Source of the DNA: CAVQCJ01 sp963849365
Lineage (GTDB): Bacteria > Actinomycetota > Actinomycetes > Prado026
Length of the DNA: 64,000 bases
Direction of reading: 5' to 3'
Assembly (NCBI GenBank): GCA_963849365.1
Contig: CAWKHA010000003.1
Coordinates: 372,001 to 436,000 of the forward strand
In this document: piece after piece, positions 31,652-40,327 of the stretch
Position numbering within the stretch: the first letter of the stretch is position 1
How the letters are laid out: each line of letters begins with the position of its first letter
Notes under the pieces: generated by a model
The model's database searches: none
Told to the model about the DNA's origin: nothing
What the model saw: only the letters and a program-made list of their open reading frames with translations
Made by a program: the position numbers and the translations under genes

Positions 31652-33151
31652 TCAGAGCCAGGCGCGGGAGCGGTAGCCCGGGTCCGGCCCGGTCACCCGT
31701 TCGGCGGCCAGCCGCCCGCTGACCAGCACCATGGGGACCCCGACGCCGGGGGTGGTCCCGGACCCGGCGAAGACGACGTTCTCCCCCCACAGGTTGCGCG
31801 GCCGGAACGGCCCGGTCTGCCCGAGGGTGTGCGCCGCCGAGAAGGGGGCACCGCGCTCGAGCCCGCGCCGCTGCCAGTCCAGCGGGGTGGTGACGTGCTC
31901 GACCTCGATCCCGGCGCCGAAGCCCGTGTAGCCGCGGTCCTCCAGCGTGGCCACCACCTGGTCCCGGTAGCGCGGTCCGAGCGTGGCCCAGTCCAGTCCG
32001 GCGCCGGTGTTGGGGGTCGGGAACAGGACGTAGTAGCTCTGCCGCCCGGTCGGCACCAGGGCCGGGTCGCCGAGCGTGGGGTTGGTCACCAGGAACGACG
32101 GGTCCGACATCAGCCCCTCCTGGTGCACGACCTCGTCGAACACCTGGCGCCAGGCCGCCCCGAAGTGGATGTTGTGGTGCGCCGTGCGCGTGTATGTCGC
32201 AGTCGAGCCCGCCAGCAGCAGGAAGCACGACGGCGAGTACCGGAGCCGTCGCACCGACCACGGCTCGCGGCCGAGCAGCGACCGCTGCGCCACCGGCAGG
32301 TCGGGGTTCAGCACGACGACGTCGCACCCGATGCGCTCGCCGTCCGTCGTGACGACGGCGCTCGCCCGCCGGCCGACCCGCTCGACCCGCTCGACCGTGC
32401 ACCCGTACCGCACGTCGACCCCGTGCTTGACCGCCGCGCCGGCCAGCGCGGTCGGGACCGCGTGCATGCCGCCGCGCGGGAACCACACACCGGCGACCGA
32501 GTCCATGTACGCGATCACGGCGTACAGCGCGAGCGCGTCGTACGGCGACAGCCCGGCGTACATCGACTGGAACGAGAACACCCGTCGCGTGCGCGGGTCG
32601 CGAAGGAACCGACCGACCGTGGGTGCGAGCCGGCGGAACCCGCCCATCGCCGCGAGCCGGGCCAGCTGCGGTGTGAGCAGGTCGAGCGGCGAGTCGACGT
32701 TGCGGTCGATGAAGTGCCGCATCTGGAGGCGGTAGAGCTCGCGCACGTAGTCCACGTAGCGGCGGTAGCCGGCGGCCTCGTCCGGGCCGCAGACCCGCGC
32801 GACCTCCTCGGCCATCTCCTCGACGTCGGTGCGCACGTCCAGCACCGACCCGTCCGGGAAGTACGAGCGGTAGGCCGGGCGCACCGGCTGCAGGTCCAGC
32901 CAGTCCGTGAGCTCTTCGCCCACGCAGGCGAGGGCGTCGGCGATGAGGTCGGGCATGGTGAGCACCGTCGGGCCGGTGTCGAAGCGGTAGCCGCCCAGCT
33001 CGAGCAACCCGTTGCGCCCTCCCGGCACCGGCTCGCGCTCGAGCACCGTGACCTGACGGCCGGCGCCCGCCAGCCGCAGCGCCGCGGACAGGCCGGCCAG
33101 CCCCGCGCCCACCACGACCACGTGGTCGGTCGGCCCGGCGACCGTGCGCAC
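31652..33151 (-). CDS. crtI: Phytoene desaturase (CrtI family)
   Basis: 499 residues. The FAD-binding GxGxxG is VVVGAGLAGLSAALRLAGAG, followed by PGGRNG and the CrtI hallmark RFDTGPTVLTMPDL. The C-terminal FAD loop is GSGTTPGVGVPMVLVSGRLAAE. It converts phytoene to lycopene. It starts three bases after the polyprenyl synthase stop, so the two are co-transcribed. Several GTG codons lie near the start; 33151 (VRTVAGPTDH) is used here. Confidence 0.9.
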   Translation of the reverse strand: MRTVAGPTDHVVVVGAGLAGLSAALRLAGAGRQVTVLEREPVPGGRNGLLELGGYRFDTGPTVLTMPDLIADALACVGEELTDWLDLQPVRPAYRSYFPDGSVLDVRTDVEEMAEEVARVCGPDEAAGYRRYVDYVRELYRLQMRHFIDRNVDSPLDLLTPQLARLAAMGGFRRLAPTVGRFLRDPRTRRVFSFQSMYAGLSPYDALALYAVIAYMDSVAGVWFPRGGMHAVPTALAGAAVKHGVDVRYGCTVERVERVGRRASAVVTTDGERIGCDVVVLNPDLPVAQRSLLGREPWSVRRLRYSPSCFLLLAGSTATYTRTAHHNIHFGAAWRQVFDEVVHQEGLMSDPSFLVTNPTLGDPALVPTGRQSYYVLFPTPNTGAGLDWATLGPRYRDQVVATLEDRGYTGFGAGIEVEHVTTPLDWQRRGLERGAPFSAAHTLGQTGPFRPRNLWGENVVFAGSGTTPGVGVPMVLVSGRLAAERVTGPDPGYRSRAWL

Positions 33152-33154
33152 GCG

Positions 33155-34231
33155 CTAGACCGTACGGACGGTGGCGACGTGCGCGAGCTCGGTCAGCGCC
33201 CACGCGCCCGCCTCGGCCACGAGCCCCGGCCGCGCCGTCTCCAGGGCGGCCAGCGCCCGGCCGGTCAGCAGGGCGATCAGGTCTTCCATCCGGGCCAGCG
33301 CACCGCTGGTGATGATGACCGTGCGCAGGTCGTCGATGCCGGCGGCGTCCAGCTCGGAGTCGCCCAGCCGCGAACGCAGCACGGCCGCTCCGGCCGGCGA
33401 GGCCTCGGCGAGTGCGAACGCGACCAGCAGGGTCCGCTTGCCCTCGCGCAGGTCGTCCCCGGCGGGCTTGCCCGTCTCGGTCGGGTCGCCGAACACCCCG
33501 AGCACGTCGTCGCGCAGCTGGAACGCCTCGCCCAGCGGCAGCCCGTACTCGCTGTAAACCCGCTGCAGCTCCTGCGTCCCGCCGGCCAGCGCCGCACCCA
33601 GCTGCAGGGGCCGCTCGACGGTGTACTTCGCGCTCTTGTAGCGCAGCACCCGCATCGCACCCTCGACCGATCCGGTGCCGGTGGCCTGCTCGAGCAGGTC
33701 CAGGTACTGACCCGCCATCAGCTCGGTCCGCATCTCGTCGAACACCGGCCTGGCCGCGCGCAGCGACGTGTCGTCCAGCCCGGATGCGTACAGCATCTGG
33801 TCGGCCCAGGCCAGGCACAGGTCACCGAGCAGGATCGCGCCGCCGGTGCCGAACGCGTCGGCGGAGCCCAGCCAGCCGGCCGCGGTGTGCAGGTGCGCGA
33901 ACCGCCGGTGCGCCGCCGGACGGCCGCGGCGGGTGTCGGAGCCGTCCATCACGTCGTCGTGGATGAGGGCGCAGGCGTGCAGCAGCTCGAGCGAGGTGGC
34001 GGCGCGTACGACGGCGTCACCGTCCGGCGCGCCGGCCCCGCGGAACCCCCAGTAGCAGAACGCAGGACGCAGCCGCTTCCCGCCCGAGAGCAGGCCGGCG
34101 ACGATGTCCACGAACGCGTCCAGGTCCGGGCTCACGGTGTGCAGCCGCTCCGCCTGGGCGGCCACGAACGCGTCGAGGGCCCGCTGCACGCGGGCGCCGA
34201 GGTCCTCGGCCTCCAGGGGTGCGGTCGTCAC
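33155..34231 (-). CDS. idsA: Geranylgeranyl diphosphate synthase (polyprenyl synthetase)
   Basis: 358 residues. The first Asp-rich motif is ALIHDDVMDGSDTRRGRPA; the second is LRDDVLGVFGD; GKRLRPAFCYW binds IPP. It is probably a GGPP synthase feeding crtB. It is equivalent in position to M. tuberculosis Rv2173 (idsA2). GTG 34231 has TACGCT seven bases upstream on the minus strand and no ribosome site. It is followed directly by crtI. It is divergent from the MTHFR gene; the two leaderless promoters are about 75 bases apart. Confidence 0.92.
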   Translation of the reverse strand: MTTAPLEAEDLGARVQRALDAFVAAQAERLHTVSPDLDAFVDIVAGLLSGGKRLRPAFCYWGFRGAGAPDGDAVVRAATSLELLHACALIHDDVMDGSDTRRGRPAAHRRFAHLHTAAGWLGSADAFGTGGAILLGDLCLAWADQMLYASGLDDTSLRAARPVFDEMRTELMAGQYLDLLEQATGTGSVEGAMRVLRYKSAKYTVERPLQLGAALAGGTQELQRVYSEYGLPLGEAFQLRDDVLGVFGDPTETGKPAGDDLREGKRTLLVAFALAEASPAGAAVLRSRLGDSELDAAGIDDLRTVIITSGALARMEDLIALLTGRALAALETARPGLVAEAGAWALTELAHVATVRTV

Positions 34232-34238
34232 GCTGTCG

Positions 34239-34244
34239 AGCGTA
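34239..34244 (-). promoter_or_regulatory. -10 box TACGCT for idsA-crtI
   Basis: TACGCT on the minus strand, seven bases before GTG 34231. Confidence 0.45.
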
Positions 34245-34317
34245 CGGCCACCGGCTCGGACCGGCAGCCCGGCGGCGGCGCGCACCGACCGGCGACGTCC
34301 GGCGCTGCCGGACCCGA

Positions 34318-34323
34318 CACAAT
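34318..34323 (+). promoter_or_regulatory. -10 box CACAAT for metF
   Basis: CACAAT lies seven bases before ATG 34331 and overlaps the alternative ATG at 34322, which favours 34331 as the start. Confidence 0.35.
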
Positions 34324-34330
34324 GGCCCGC

Positions 34331-35266
34331 ATGGCACGCCCGAGCCGGACCGCCGCGACCCCGCGGTCCGGGCCGTCCAGGTCGGTCAGCGAGCTGCTCG
34401 CGGCCGGGCTCTGCTACTCGTTCGAGTTCTTCCCGCCCAAGACCGACGAGGGCGAGCGCGCACTGTGGCAGACGCTGCGCCAGCTGGAGTCGCTGGCGCC
34501 GGCGTTCGTGTCGGTGACCTACGGAGCCGGCGGGTCCGAGCGGGACCGCACCGTCCGGGTCACCGAGCGGATCGCGACCGAGACGACCATGACCCCGGTC
34601 GGGCACCTGACCTGCGTGGGGTCCTCGGTCGCCGAGCTGCGCCAGGTGGTCGGGCAGTACGCGGCGGCCGGCGTGCGCAACATCCTCGCGCTGCGCGGTG
34701 ACCCGCCCACGGGGCTGGGCACCGAGTGGACGCCGCACGAGGACGGGCTGGAGCACGCCGACGAGCTGGTCAGCCTGGTCACCGGTCTCGGCGACTTCTG
34801 CGTAGGGGTGGCCGCCTTCCCGCAGGGTCACCCCGAGTCGCCCGACCTGGAGACGGACGCGCTGCGGCTGGCCGGTAAGGCCGATGCAGGCGCCCGGTTC
34901 GCGGTGACGCAGTTCTTCTTCGACGCGGCCGACTACTTCCGGCTGCTCGAGCGCGCCCAGCGGCACGGCTGCACGATCCCGGTGGTGCCCGGGATCATGC
35001 CGGTGACCAACTACTCGCAGATCCGGCGGTTCGCCGAGCTGGCCGGGACCCCGGTCCCGCCGGCCCTGGCCGCCCGGCTGCAGAGCGTCGAGCACGACCC
35101 GGAGGCGGTGCGGGCGATCGGCGTCGAGGTGGCCACCGAGCTGTGCCGCACGCTGCTGGACGGCGGCGCCCCGGGCCTGCACTTCTACACGCTCAACCGC
35201 TCCCCGGCCACGCGCGAGGTGTACGAGCTGCTCGGCCTGGCCGACGCCGGCTCCCGGGTGGGCTGA
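34331..35266 (+). CDS. metF: Methylenetetrahydrofolate reductase
   Basis: 311 residues. The family start is CYSFEFFPPKTDEGERALW, with the catalytic Glu. Further signatures are SVTYGAGGSERDRT, HLTCVGSS, NILALRGDPP and FAVTQFFFDAADYFRL. It reduces 5,10-methylene-THF to 5-methyl-THF for methionine synthesis. I chose ATG 34331 over 34322 because of the -10-like CACAAT. The stop is followed one base later by the start of the CDP-alcohol transferase gene. The gene corresponds in order to M. tuberculosis Rv2172c. Confidence 0.92.
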   Translation: MARPSRTAATPRSGPSRSVSELLAAGLCYSFEFFPPKTDEGERALWQTLRQLESLAPAFVSVTYGAGGSERDRTVRVTERIATETTMTPVGHLTCVGSSVAELRQVVGQYAAAGVRNILALRGDPPTGLGTEWTPHEDGLEHADELVSLVTGLGDFCVGVAAFPQGHPESPDLETDALRLAGKADAGARFAVTQFFFDAADYFRLLERAQRHGCTIPVVPGIMPVTNYSQIRRFAELAGTPVPPALAARLQSVEHDPEAVRAIGVEVATELCRTLLDGGAPGLHFYTLNRSPATREVYELLGLADAGSRVG

Positions 35267-35267
35267 C

Positions 35268-35969
35268 GTGGCGACCACGCGGGCGGAGTACTTCGCGCGC
35301 TGGTCCGCCCTGCACGGGGGCTACGACCCGTCGTCCTCGCCGTTCGTCTCGCGCTGGCTGGTCCTGGTGCACGCCTGCGCGCGCCCGCTCGCCGCGCTGC
35401 GGGTGGCGCCCTCCGCGGTGACGCTGCTCGGGCTGGTCCTGTCCGCGGCAGCGGTGCCCGCGGCCGCATCCGGCGGCGCCTGGCTGTACGCGGCCTTCGC
35501 GCTGGTGCTGCTGTCCGGCCTGGTCGACAGCCTCGACGGCGCGGTGGCCGTGATGACCGACCGCTCCAGCGCCGCCGGCAACGTCCTGGACTCGGTCGTC
35601 GACCGGTGCAGCGACCTGCTCTACCTGGTCGTGCTGTGGCAGGCCGGGGCGCCGGCCGCCGTCTGCGTCGGCGGCGGCACGCTGATGTTCCTGCACGAGT
35701 ACGTACGGGCGCGGGCCACGGCGGCGGGGATGCGGGACGTCGGCACGGTCACGGTCTGGGAGCGCCCGACCCGGGTGGTGGTCACGTCGGTCGGGCTGCT
35801 CGGCGCAGCAGTGTTCCACGGTGCGCAGCTGTGGTCGGGGTCGGGCGCGGACCGGTGGGTGACCGGGGCGGCCTGGCTGTGGGTCGGGCTGGGCGTCGTC
35901 GGGCTGGCCCAGCTCTGCGTGGTGGTGGCACGGCGTCTGTCCGGTCGCGGTCCCGTGCCACCGGTCTGA
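35268..35969 (+). CDS. CDP-alcohol phosphatidyltransferase family protein
   Basis: 233 residues with about six membrane helices. The CDP-alcohol transferase signature is present with one change: DSLDGAVAVMTDRSSAAGNVLDSVVDR fits D-x2-DG-x2-A-x-x8-G-x3-D-x3-D, but the Arg after Ala is Val. It would transfer a phosphatidyl or similar group from a CDP-activated lipid to an alcohol such as glycerol phosphate or inositol phosphate. It starts directly after metF. The substrate is not predictable; the missing Arg is a minor reason for caution about activity. Confidence 0.8.
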   Translation: MATTRAEYFARWSALHGGYDPSSSPFVSRWLVLVHACARPLAALRVAPSAVTLLGLVLSAAAVPAAASGGAWLYAAFALVLLSGLVDSLDGAVAVMTDRSSAAGNVLDSVVDRCSDLLYLVVLWQAGAPAAVCVGGGTLMFLHEYVRARATAAGMRDVGTVTVWERPTRVVVTSVGLLGAAVFHGAQLWSGSGADRWVTGAAWLWVGLGVVGLAQLCVVVARRLSGRGPVPPV

Positions 35970-35986
35970 TCGTGGGCGGCTGAGGG

Positions 35987-37483
35987 ATGGGCGGGGACCT
36001 GCAGGTCGCGCTGGTCGTCGGCGCCCTGGTGATCCTGGTCGGGGCACTGGCCGTACGTCTGTCGCTGCGCATCGGCGTCCCCGGCCTGCTGCTGTTCCTC
36101 GGGCTCGGGCTGGTCCTGGGCGAGTCGGGCGTCGGCGTGCGCTTCGACGATGCCGCCCTGACCCGGGACCTCGGGCTGCTGGCGCTGGCGGTGATCCTCG
36201 CCGAGGGCGGGCTGTCCACCCGGCTGTCCACCGTGCGCCCGGTGATCGGCGTCGCCACGGTGCTCGGGACCGTCGGCGTCCTGCTCAGCATCGCCGTCAT
36301 GGCCTTCGCCGGTCGCCTCCTGCTCTCGATGGACTGGCGTACGGCCGTCCTGCTCGGCGCCGTGGTCTCCTCGACCGACGCCGCCGCGGTGTTCTCGGTG
36401 CTGCGGCGGCTGCGGCTGCGGCCCCGGATCAGCGCGATCCTGGAGGCCGAGTCGGGCCTGAACGACGCACCGGCCGTGGTGGTGGTGACGCTGGTCGTCT
36501 CCGGCGACTGGACACAGCAGGCGCCCTGGCAGGTGGCGCTGCTCGTCGGGTACGAGCTGCTCGCCGGCGCGGTGATCGGCTACGCCGTCGGGATGGCCGG
36601 TCGGTGGCTGTTGCCGCGGGTGGCGCTGCCGGCGGTCGGCCTGTACCCGCTGGCCTCGATGGCGCTGGTGACGCTGGCCTTCGGCGGCGCGTCACTCGCG
36701 CACGCCAGCGGGTTCCTCGCGGTGTACGTGTGCGCGGTGCTGCTGGGGTCCTCGCGGTTGCCGCACCGTCGTGCGGTGCTCGGTTTCGCCGAGGGGCTCG
36801 CGTGGCTCGCGCAGATCGGGCTGTTCGCGCTGCTGGGCCTGCTCGCGACACCGAGCCGGTTGCCGTCCGCCGTGCTGCCGGCTGTGGTGGCCGGTGCGGT
36901 GCTCACCCTGGTGGCCCGCCCGCTGTCGGTGCTGCTGTGCGCGACACCGTTCGGCGTGCGCTGGCGCGAGCAGGGCTTCCTTTCGGTGGCGGGGCTGCGC
37001 GGTGCGGTGCCGATCGTGCTGGCGACGGTGCCGCTGGCGGCCGGGACGGCCGGGGCGACGCGCGTGTTCGACCTGACCTTCGTGCTGGTGCTCGTGTTCA
37101 CGGCGATCCAGGCGCCGTCGCTGCCGTGGTTCGCGCGGCGGCTTGGTGTCTCTGCGCCGGAGGAGTCCGGTGAGCTGACGGTGGAGACCGCACCGCTGGA
37201 CGAGGTGGGCGCGGTGCTGCTCGACGTCCCGGTGCCGCCGCGGTCACGGCTGGCGGGGGAGTACGTCTCGGACCTGCGGCTGCCGAGGGGGGCGATGGTC
37301 AGCATGATCGTCCGGGACGGGGAGACCCTCGTGCCCGACGTCTCGACCCGCGTGCGTACCGGCGACCGGATGGTGGTGGTGAGCGCCGCGGCCGTCCGCA
37401 GGCAGACCGAGCGCCGGCTGCGCGCGGTCAGCCGGCGCGGTGTCCTGGCGGGCTGGTTCGGGGAGAACGGGGATGCGCGGTGA
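35987..37483 (+). CDS. CPA1-type potassium/proton antiporter with TrkA-C domain
   Basis: 498 residues. About 12 membrane helices carry the antiporter signatures GAVVSSTDAAAVFSVLRR and EAESGLNDAPAVVVV, with the ND/DD pair used for cation exchange. The last 85 residues form a TrkA-C (RCK-C) domain (VPPRSRLAGEYVSDLRLPRGAMVSMIVRDGE). This is the NhaP2/CvrA layout, which exchanges K+ or Na+ for H+. A GTGGGCGGCTGAGGG purine stretch lies before ATG 35987. The gene follows the CDP-alcohol transferase by 17 bases. Confidence 0.9.
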   Translation: MGGDLQVALVVGALVILVGALAVRLSLRIGVPGLLLFLGLGLVLGESGVGVRFDDAALTRDLGLLALAVILAEGGLSTRLSTVRPVIGVATVLGTVGVLLSIAVMAFAGRLLLSMDWRTAVLLGAVVSSTDAAAVFSVLRRLRLRPRISAILEAESGLNDAPAVVVVTLVVSGDWTQQAPWQVALLVGYELLAGAVIGYAVGMAGRWLLPRVALPAVGLYPLASMALVTLAFGGASLAHASGFLAVYVCAVLLGSSRLPHRRAVLGFAEGLAWLAQIGLFALLGLLATPSRLPSAVLPAVVAGAVLTLVARPLSVLLCATPFGVRWREQGFLSVAGLRGAVPIVLATVPLAAGTAGATRVFDLTFVLVLVFTAIQAPSLPWFARRLGVSAPEESGELTVETAPLDEVGAVLLDVPVPPRSRLAGEYVSDLRLPRGAMVSMIVRDGETLVPDVSTRVRTGDRMVVVSAAAVRRQTERRLRAVSRRGVLAGWFGENGDAR

Positions 37484-37584
37484 CTGTGCTGGACTCGCCT
37501 GGCGTCGTCCAGCCGCGGTGTCGTATGTGCGCCATGTCCTGAGTCGGACATGTGCACGGCGGTGGAAGGACTGCGCGGCCGACC

Positions 37585-37590
37585 TAGGTT
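37585..37590 (+). promoter_or_regulatory. -10 box TAGGTT for the secreted PKD-type protein
   Basis: TAGGTT is separated by six bases from ATG 37597. Confidence 0.45.
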
Positions 37591-37596
37591 CCCGCC

Positions 37597-38439
37597 ATGG
37601 CTCTTCGTCGCGTGCGCGTCCTGGCCGGGCTGCTGCTCGGTCTGCTGTCCGTGCTCTCGGTGCTGTCCGTGCGGCCGGCAGCGGGATCGGGCTGCCCGGG
37701 CTGCGAGGTGGGCACCGGTCCCGGCCAGTACGTCGGAAGCCTGTTGATCCCACCCGGCTCGCGACCGGTCCCGGCGGGTCTGCCCGTCATGGCGGCGCAC
37801 TGCGACGGCTGCCTGTGGACGCTCGAGCCGGCGTGTCAGCGACCTGGGGCGACCGGTGGGGTCGTGTGTCCGGGTGCGCTCGGGACCTGCCCGCCGCCGC
37901 AGCTGCGGATGGCGCTGCTCCTGCAGCGGCCCGGTGAACCAGTCGCCCGGCGGGTCGGTGCGTTCTGCGCCGTCCCGGGCGTCCCGCTCCAACCGGCCGC
38001 CCTGGTGCCCGGGGTCCGCGACCGCTTCGTCCGCCTGGTGCCCGCGTTGCGGCCGGCCTTCCAGCCGCGCGGCTTCGGCATCGTGAACGTCCCGGTCGTC
38101 TTCGCTGCCGGTCAGGCCGGCTCCATCGGGCGCCCGACGTTCCCCCTGGCCGGTCACCGCGTCGCGCTGTCCGCGACCGCCACCTGGACGTGGGAGTTCG
38201 GCGACGGCCGTTCACTGCGGACCGTCCGGCCCGGCGGGCCCTGGCCGGACGTCTCGGTCGGGCACGCCTACGCCTCGGCGGCCGAGTTCGTCGTCCTGGT
38301 CACCACGACCTGGCAGGGGCAGTTCTGGGTGGACGGGTCCGGGCCGTTCGCCGTCGACGGCGCGCCGGTCGTGCAGACAGCCACGTTGCCGGTCCCGGTG
38401 CGGGCTGCACACGCGGAGCTGGTGGACCCGGGTGGATGA
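37597..38439 (+). CDS. Secreted protein with a PKD-like domain
   Basis: 280 residues. The N-terminus is a signal peptide (MALRRVRVLAGLLLGLLSVLS, cleavage near AAGS). The mature part has an unusual Cys-rich region (CPGCEV, CDGCLW, ACQRP, VCPGALGTCPPP, FCAVPG). The C-terminal segment WTWEFGDGRSL plus GHAYASAAEFVVLVTTTW matches a PKD beta-sandwich. It is probably extracellular and disulphide-bonded. TAGGTT six bases upstream marks a leaderless start. The function is unknown. Confidence 0.65.
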   Translation: MALRRVRVLAGLLLGLLSVLSVLSVRPAAGSGCPGCEVGTGPGQYVGSLLIPPGSRPVPAGLPVMAAHCDGCLWTLEPACQRPGATGGVVCPGALGTCPPPQLRMALLLQRPGEPVARRVGAFCAVPGVPLQPAALVPGVRDRFVRLVPALRPAFQPRGFGIVNVPVVFAAGQAGSIGRPTFPLAGHRVALSATATWTWEFGDGRSLRTVRPGGPWPDVSVGHAYASAAEFVVLVTTTWQGQFWVDGSGPFAVDGAPVVQTATLPVPVRAAHAELVDPGG

Positions 38440-38578
38440 CCCCGGTCGGATGAGCCGGAAGGGCGGACCGTGCGGTGTGAGCCAGCACGCGGTGTGACCG
38501 AGCGCACATCGGCCGGGCCGGAACCGGACCGGACGGGCGCGAGTCCCACCTGGCGACCCCTCACAGAAGAGCGCCCCC

Positions 38579-38770
38579 GTGACTACGCCGCACCTGCCCT
38601 CCCGGCGCGACATCAAGCGTGCCTGCGACCTGCTCCGAACCGCCCAGCACCAGACCGTGGAAGCCGCGGCCCTGCTCGGCGTCGGCCCCGAGGACGGATC
38701 GCTCTGGACCGCCGTCCGCACCCTCGTCGAGGTGCGCGAGGGCCACGAGCGGGTGCTCGCCCGGCGCTAG
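38579..38770 (+). CDS. Small helical protein of unknown function (63 aa)
   Basis: Starts at GTG 38579 and reads as two or three amphipathic helices (RRDIKRACDLLRTAQHQTVEAAALLGVG, LWTAVRTLVEVREGHERVLARR). There is no membrane segment. No clear ribosome site is visible. It lies in a gap between the PKD-type gene and the convergent carotenoid operon. No family is recognised. Confidence 0.4.
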   Translation: MTTPHLPSRRDIKRACDLLRTAQHQTVEAAALLGVGPEDGSLWTAVRTLVEVREGHERVLARR

Positions 38771-38812
38771 CTGCGGCTGCCGGCCGCTGCCCGCCGCCCC
38801 ACGACCCGCCGC

Positions 38813-40327
38813 TCAGGCCGGGCCGACGAGCCCCGCGACGATCTCGGCCGACAGGCCGACCAGCGGCAGGCCGCCGCCGGGATGCGCCGACCCGCCGACC
38901 AGGAAGAGTCCCGGCACCGGGCCGACGTTCGACGGGCGCCGGAACGCCGCCCGGGCGCCGTTGGACGACGAGCCGTAGATCGCGCCGCCTGGGGAGCGGG
39001 TGTCGCGGGCCAGGTCGGCGGGCGTACGGGCGACCGACCACAGCAGCCGCTCGCGCGCGTCCAGCCCGCGCCGGGCCAGCACGTCCAGGACCGTGGCCGC
39101 GTACCGCTCGGCGAGGCCGGGCGCGGTCCAGTCGACCCCGCGGCCGTCGGCCCGGTCCGGTTCGTGCCGGGGCGCGTTGACCAGGACGAACCAGGACTCG
39201 TGGCCGTCGTCCGGGCGCATCCGGGCGTCGTCGGGAGCGCACACGTAGACGGCGGGGTCGGGCACCGGCGCGGGGGTGGCACCGAAGACTGCGTCGAACT
39301 CCGCGTCGTAGTCGTCCGGGAAGAGCACGTTGTGGTGGCGCAGGCCGGGGGTGCGGCCGCGCAGCGCGAGCTGAAGGGTGAACCCGGCAAGGGAAGGGGC
39401 GGCACGGTCCAGCCGGCGCAAGGCGGGTCGGCCCACGGCGGCGGGCAGCAGGTCCGCGAACAGGTGCCGCGCGTCGACGTCGGCGACGACGACGTCGGCA
39501 GCCACGGCCTCACCGTCGGCCAGGCGTACGCCGCTCACGTGCCCGGCATCCAGGTCGACCGCAGCGACGTCCGCCCCGAAGCGGAACGCGACGCCGCGCT
39601 GCTCGCAGCGCCGGTGCACCGCGTCGGCCAGCGCGCGCAGGCCGCCCTCGACGTGCCACACGCCGAAGGTCTGCTCGACGTACGGGATCACGCACAGCGC
39701 GGCGGGGGCGAGCCGCGGGTCCGACCCCGAGTAGGTGGCGTACCGGTCGAGCATCGCCTGCAGCCGCGGGTCGGTGAGGTACCGCCGGCCCAGGGCCCGC
39801 AGCGACGTGAACGGTGCGACGGTGCGCAGGTCGCGCAGCCGCAGCGACTGGCGCAGCAGGACGGTGGGGGACGGCAGCGGACTGGTCAGGAACGGTACGC
39901 GGGTGACGTCCCACACCCGTGCGGCGTGGTCGACGAGGGCCGTCCACTGGGCCCCGGCGTCCCCGCCCAGCGCGTCGTCGAGTGCGGCGCGGATCGCCGG
40001 CCTGGACGCGTCGGGGATCTCGACGCGGGTGCCGTCGGCGAAGGTGTAGGCGAACGCCGGCTCGACCGGGACGAGCCCGACGTTGTCCTCCAGCGCCGCG
40101 TCGCGGCGCGAGACCGCGGTCTTGAGGAACAGGTCGCGGTAGACGGCGGGCAGCGTCAGCACGGACGGGCCGGTGTCGAACACGAAACCGTCCCGCTCGA
40201 GGCGGCCGACCTTGCCACCGTGGGTCGCGGCCTGCTCCAGCACGGTGACCGCGTGCCCCTGCGCGGCGAGCCGCGCGGCGACCGCCATCCCGCCCATGCC
40301 CGCGCCGACCACCACGACGCGGCTCAC
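38813..40327 (-). CDS. CrtI/CrtD-type carotenoid desaturase
   Basis: 504 residues. VVVVGAGMGGMAVAARLAAQG is the FAD site, followed by GGKVGRLERDGFVFDTGPSVLTLPAVY and a C-terminal GGSAHPGGGLPLVGLSAEI. It is the second CrtI-family enzyme in the window. Clustering with CruF- and CruG-like genes suggests a CrtD-type 3,4-desaturase acting on a 1-hydroxylated psi-end rather than another phytoene desaturase. GTG 40327 overlaps the glycosyltransferase stop by four bases, so it is the downstream member of a coupled operon. Confidence 0.8.
   Translation of the reverse strand: MSRVVVVGAGMGGMAVAARLAAQGHAVTVLEQAATHGGKVGRLERDGFVFDTGPSVLTLPAVYRDLFLKTAVSRRDAALEDNVGLVPVEPAFAYTFADGTRVEIPDASRPAIRAALDDALGGDAGAQWTALVDHAARVWDVTRVPFLTSPLPSPTVLLRQSLRLRDLRTVAPFTSLRALGRRYLTDPRLQAMLDRYATYSGSDPRLAPAALCVIPYVEQTFGVWHVEGGLRALADAVHRRCEQRGVAFRFGADVAAVDLDAGHVSGVRLADGEAVAADVVVADVDARHLFADLLPAAVGRPALRRLDRAAPSLAGFTLQLALRGRTPGLRHHNVLFPDDYDAEFDAVFGATPAPVPDPAVYVCAPDDARMRPDDGHESWFVLVNAPRHEPDRADGRGVDWTAPGLAERYAATVLDVLARRGLDARERLLWSVARTPADLARDTRSPGGAIYGSSSNGARAAFRRPSNVGPVPGLFLVGGSAHPGGGLPLVGLSAEIVAGLVGPA

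Noticed and set aside
31472..35266. A 1264-codon plus-strand open frame ending in MTHFR
   Set aside because: Everything before 34322 is antisense to mannosyltransferase, crtI and idsA and shows no family character.
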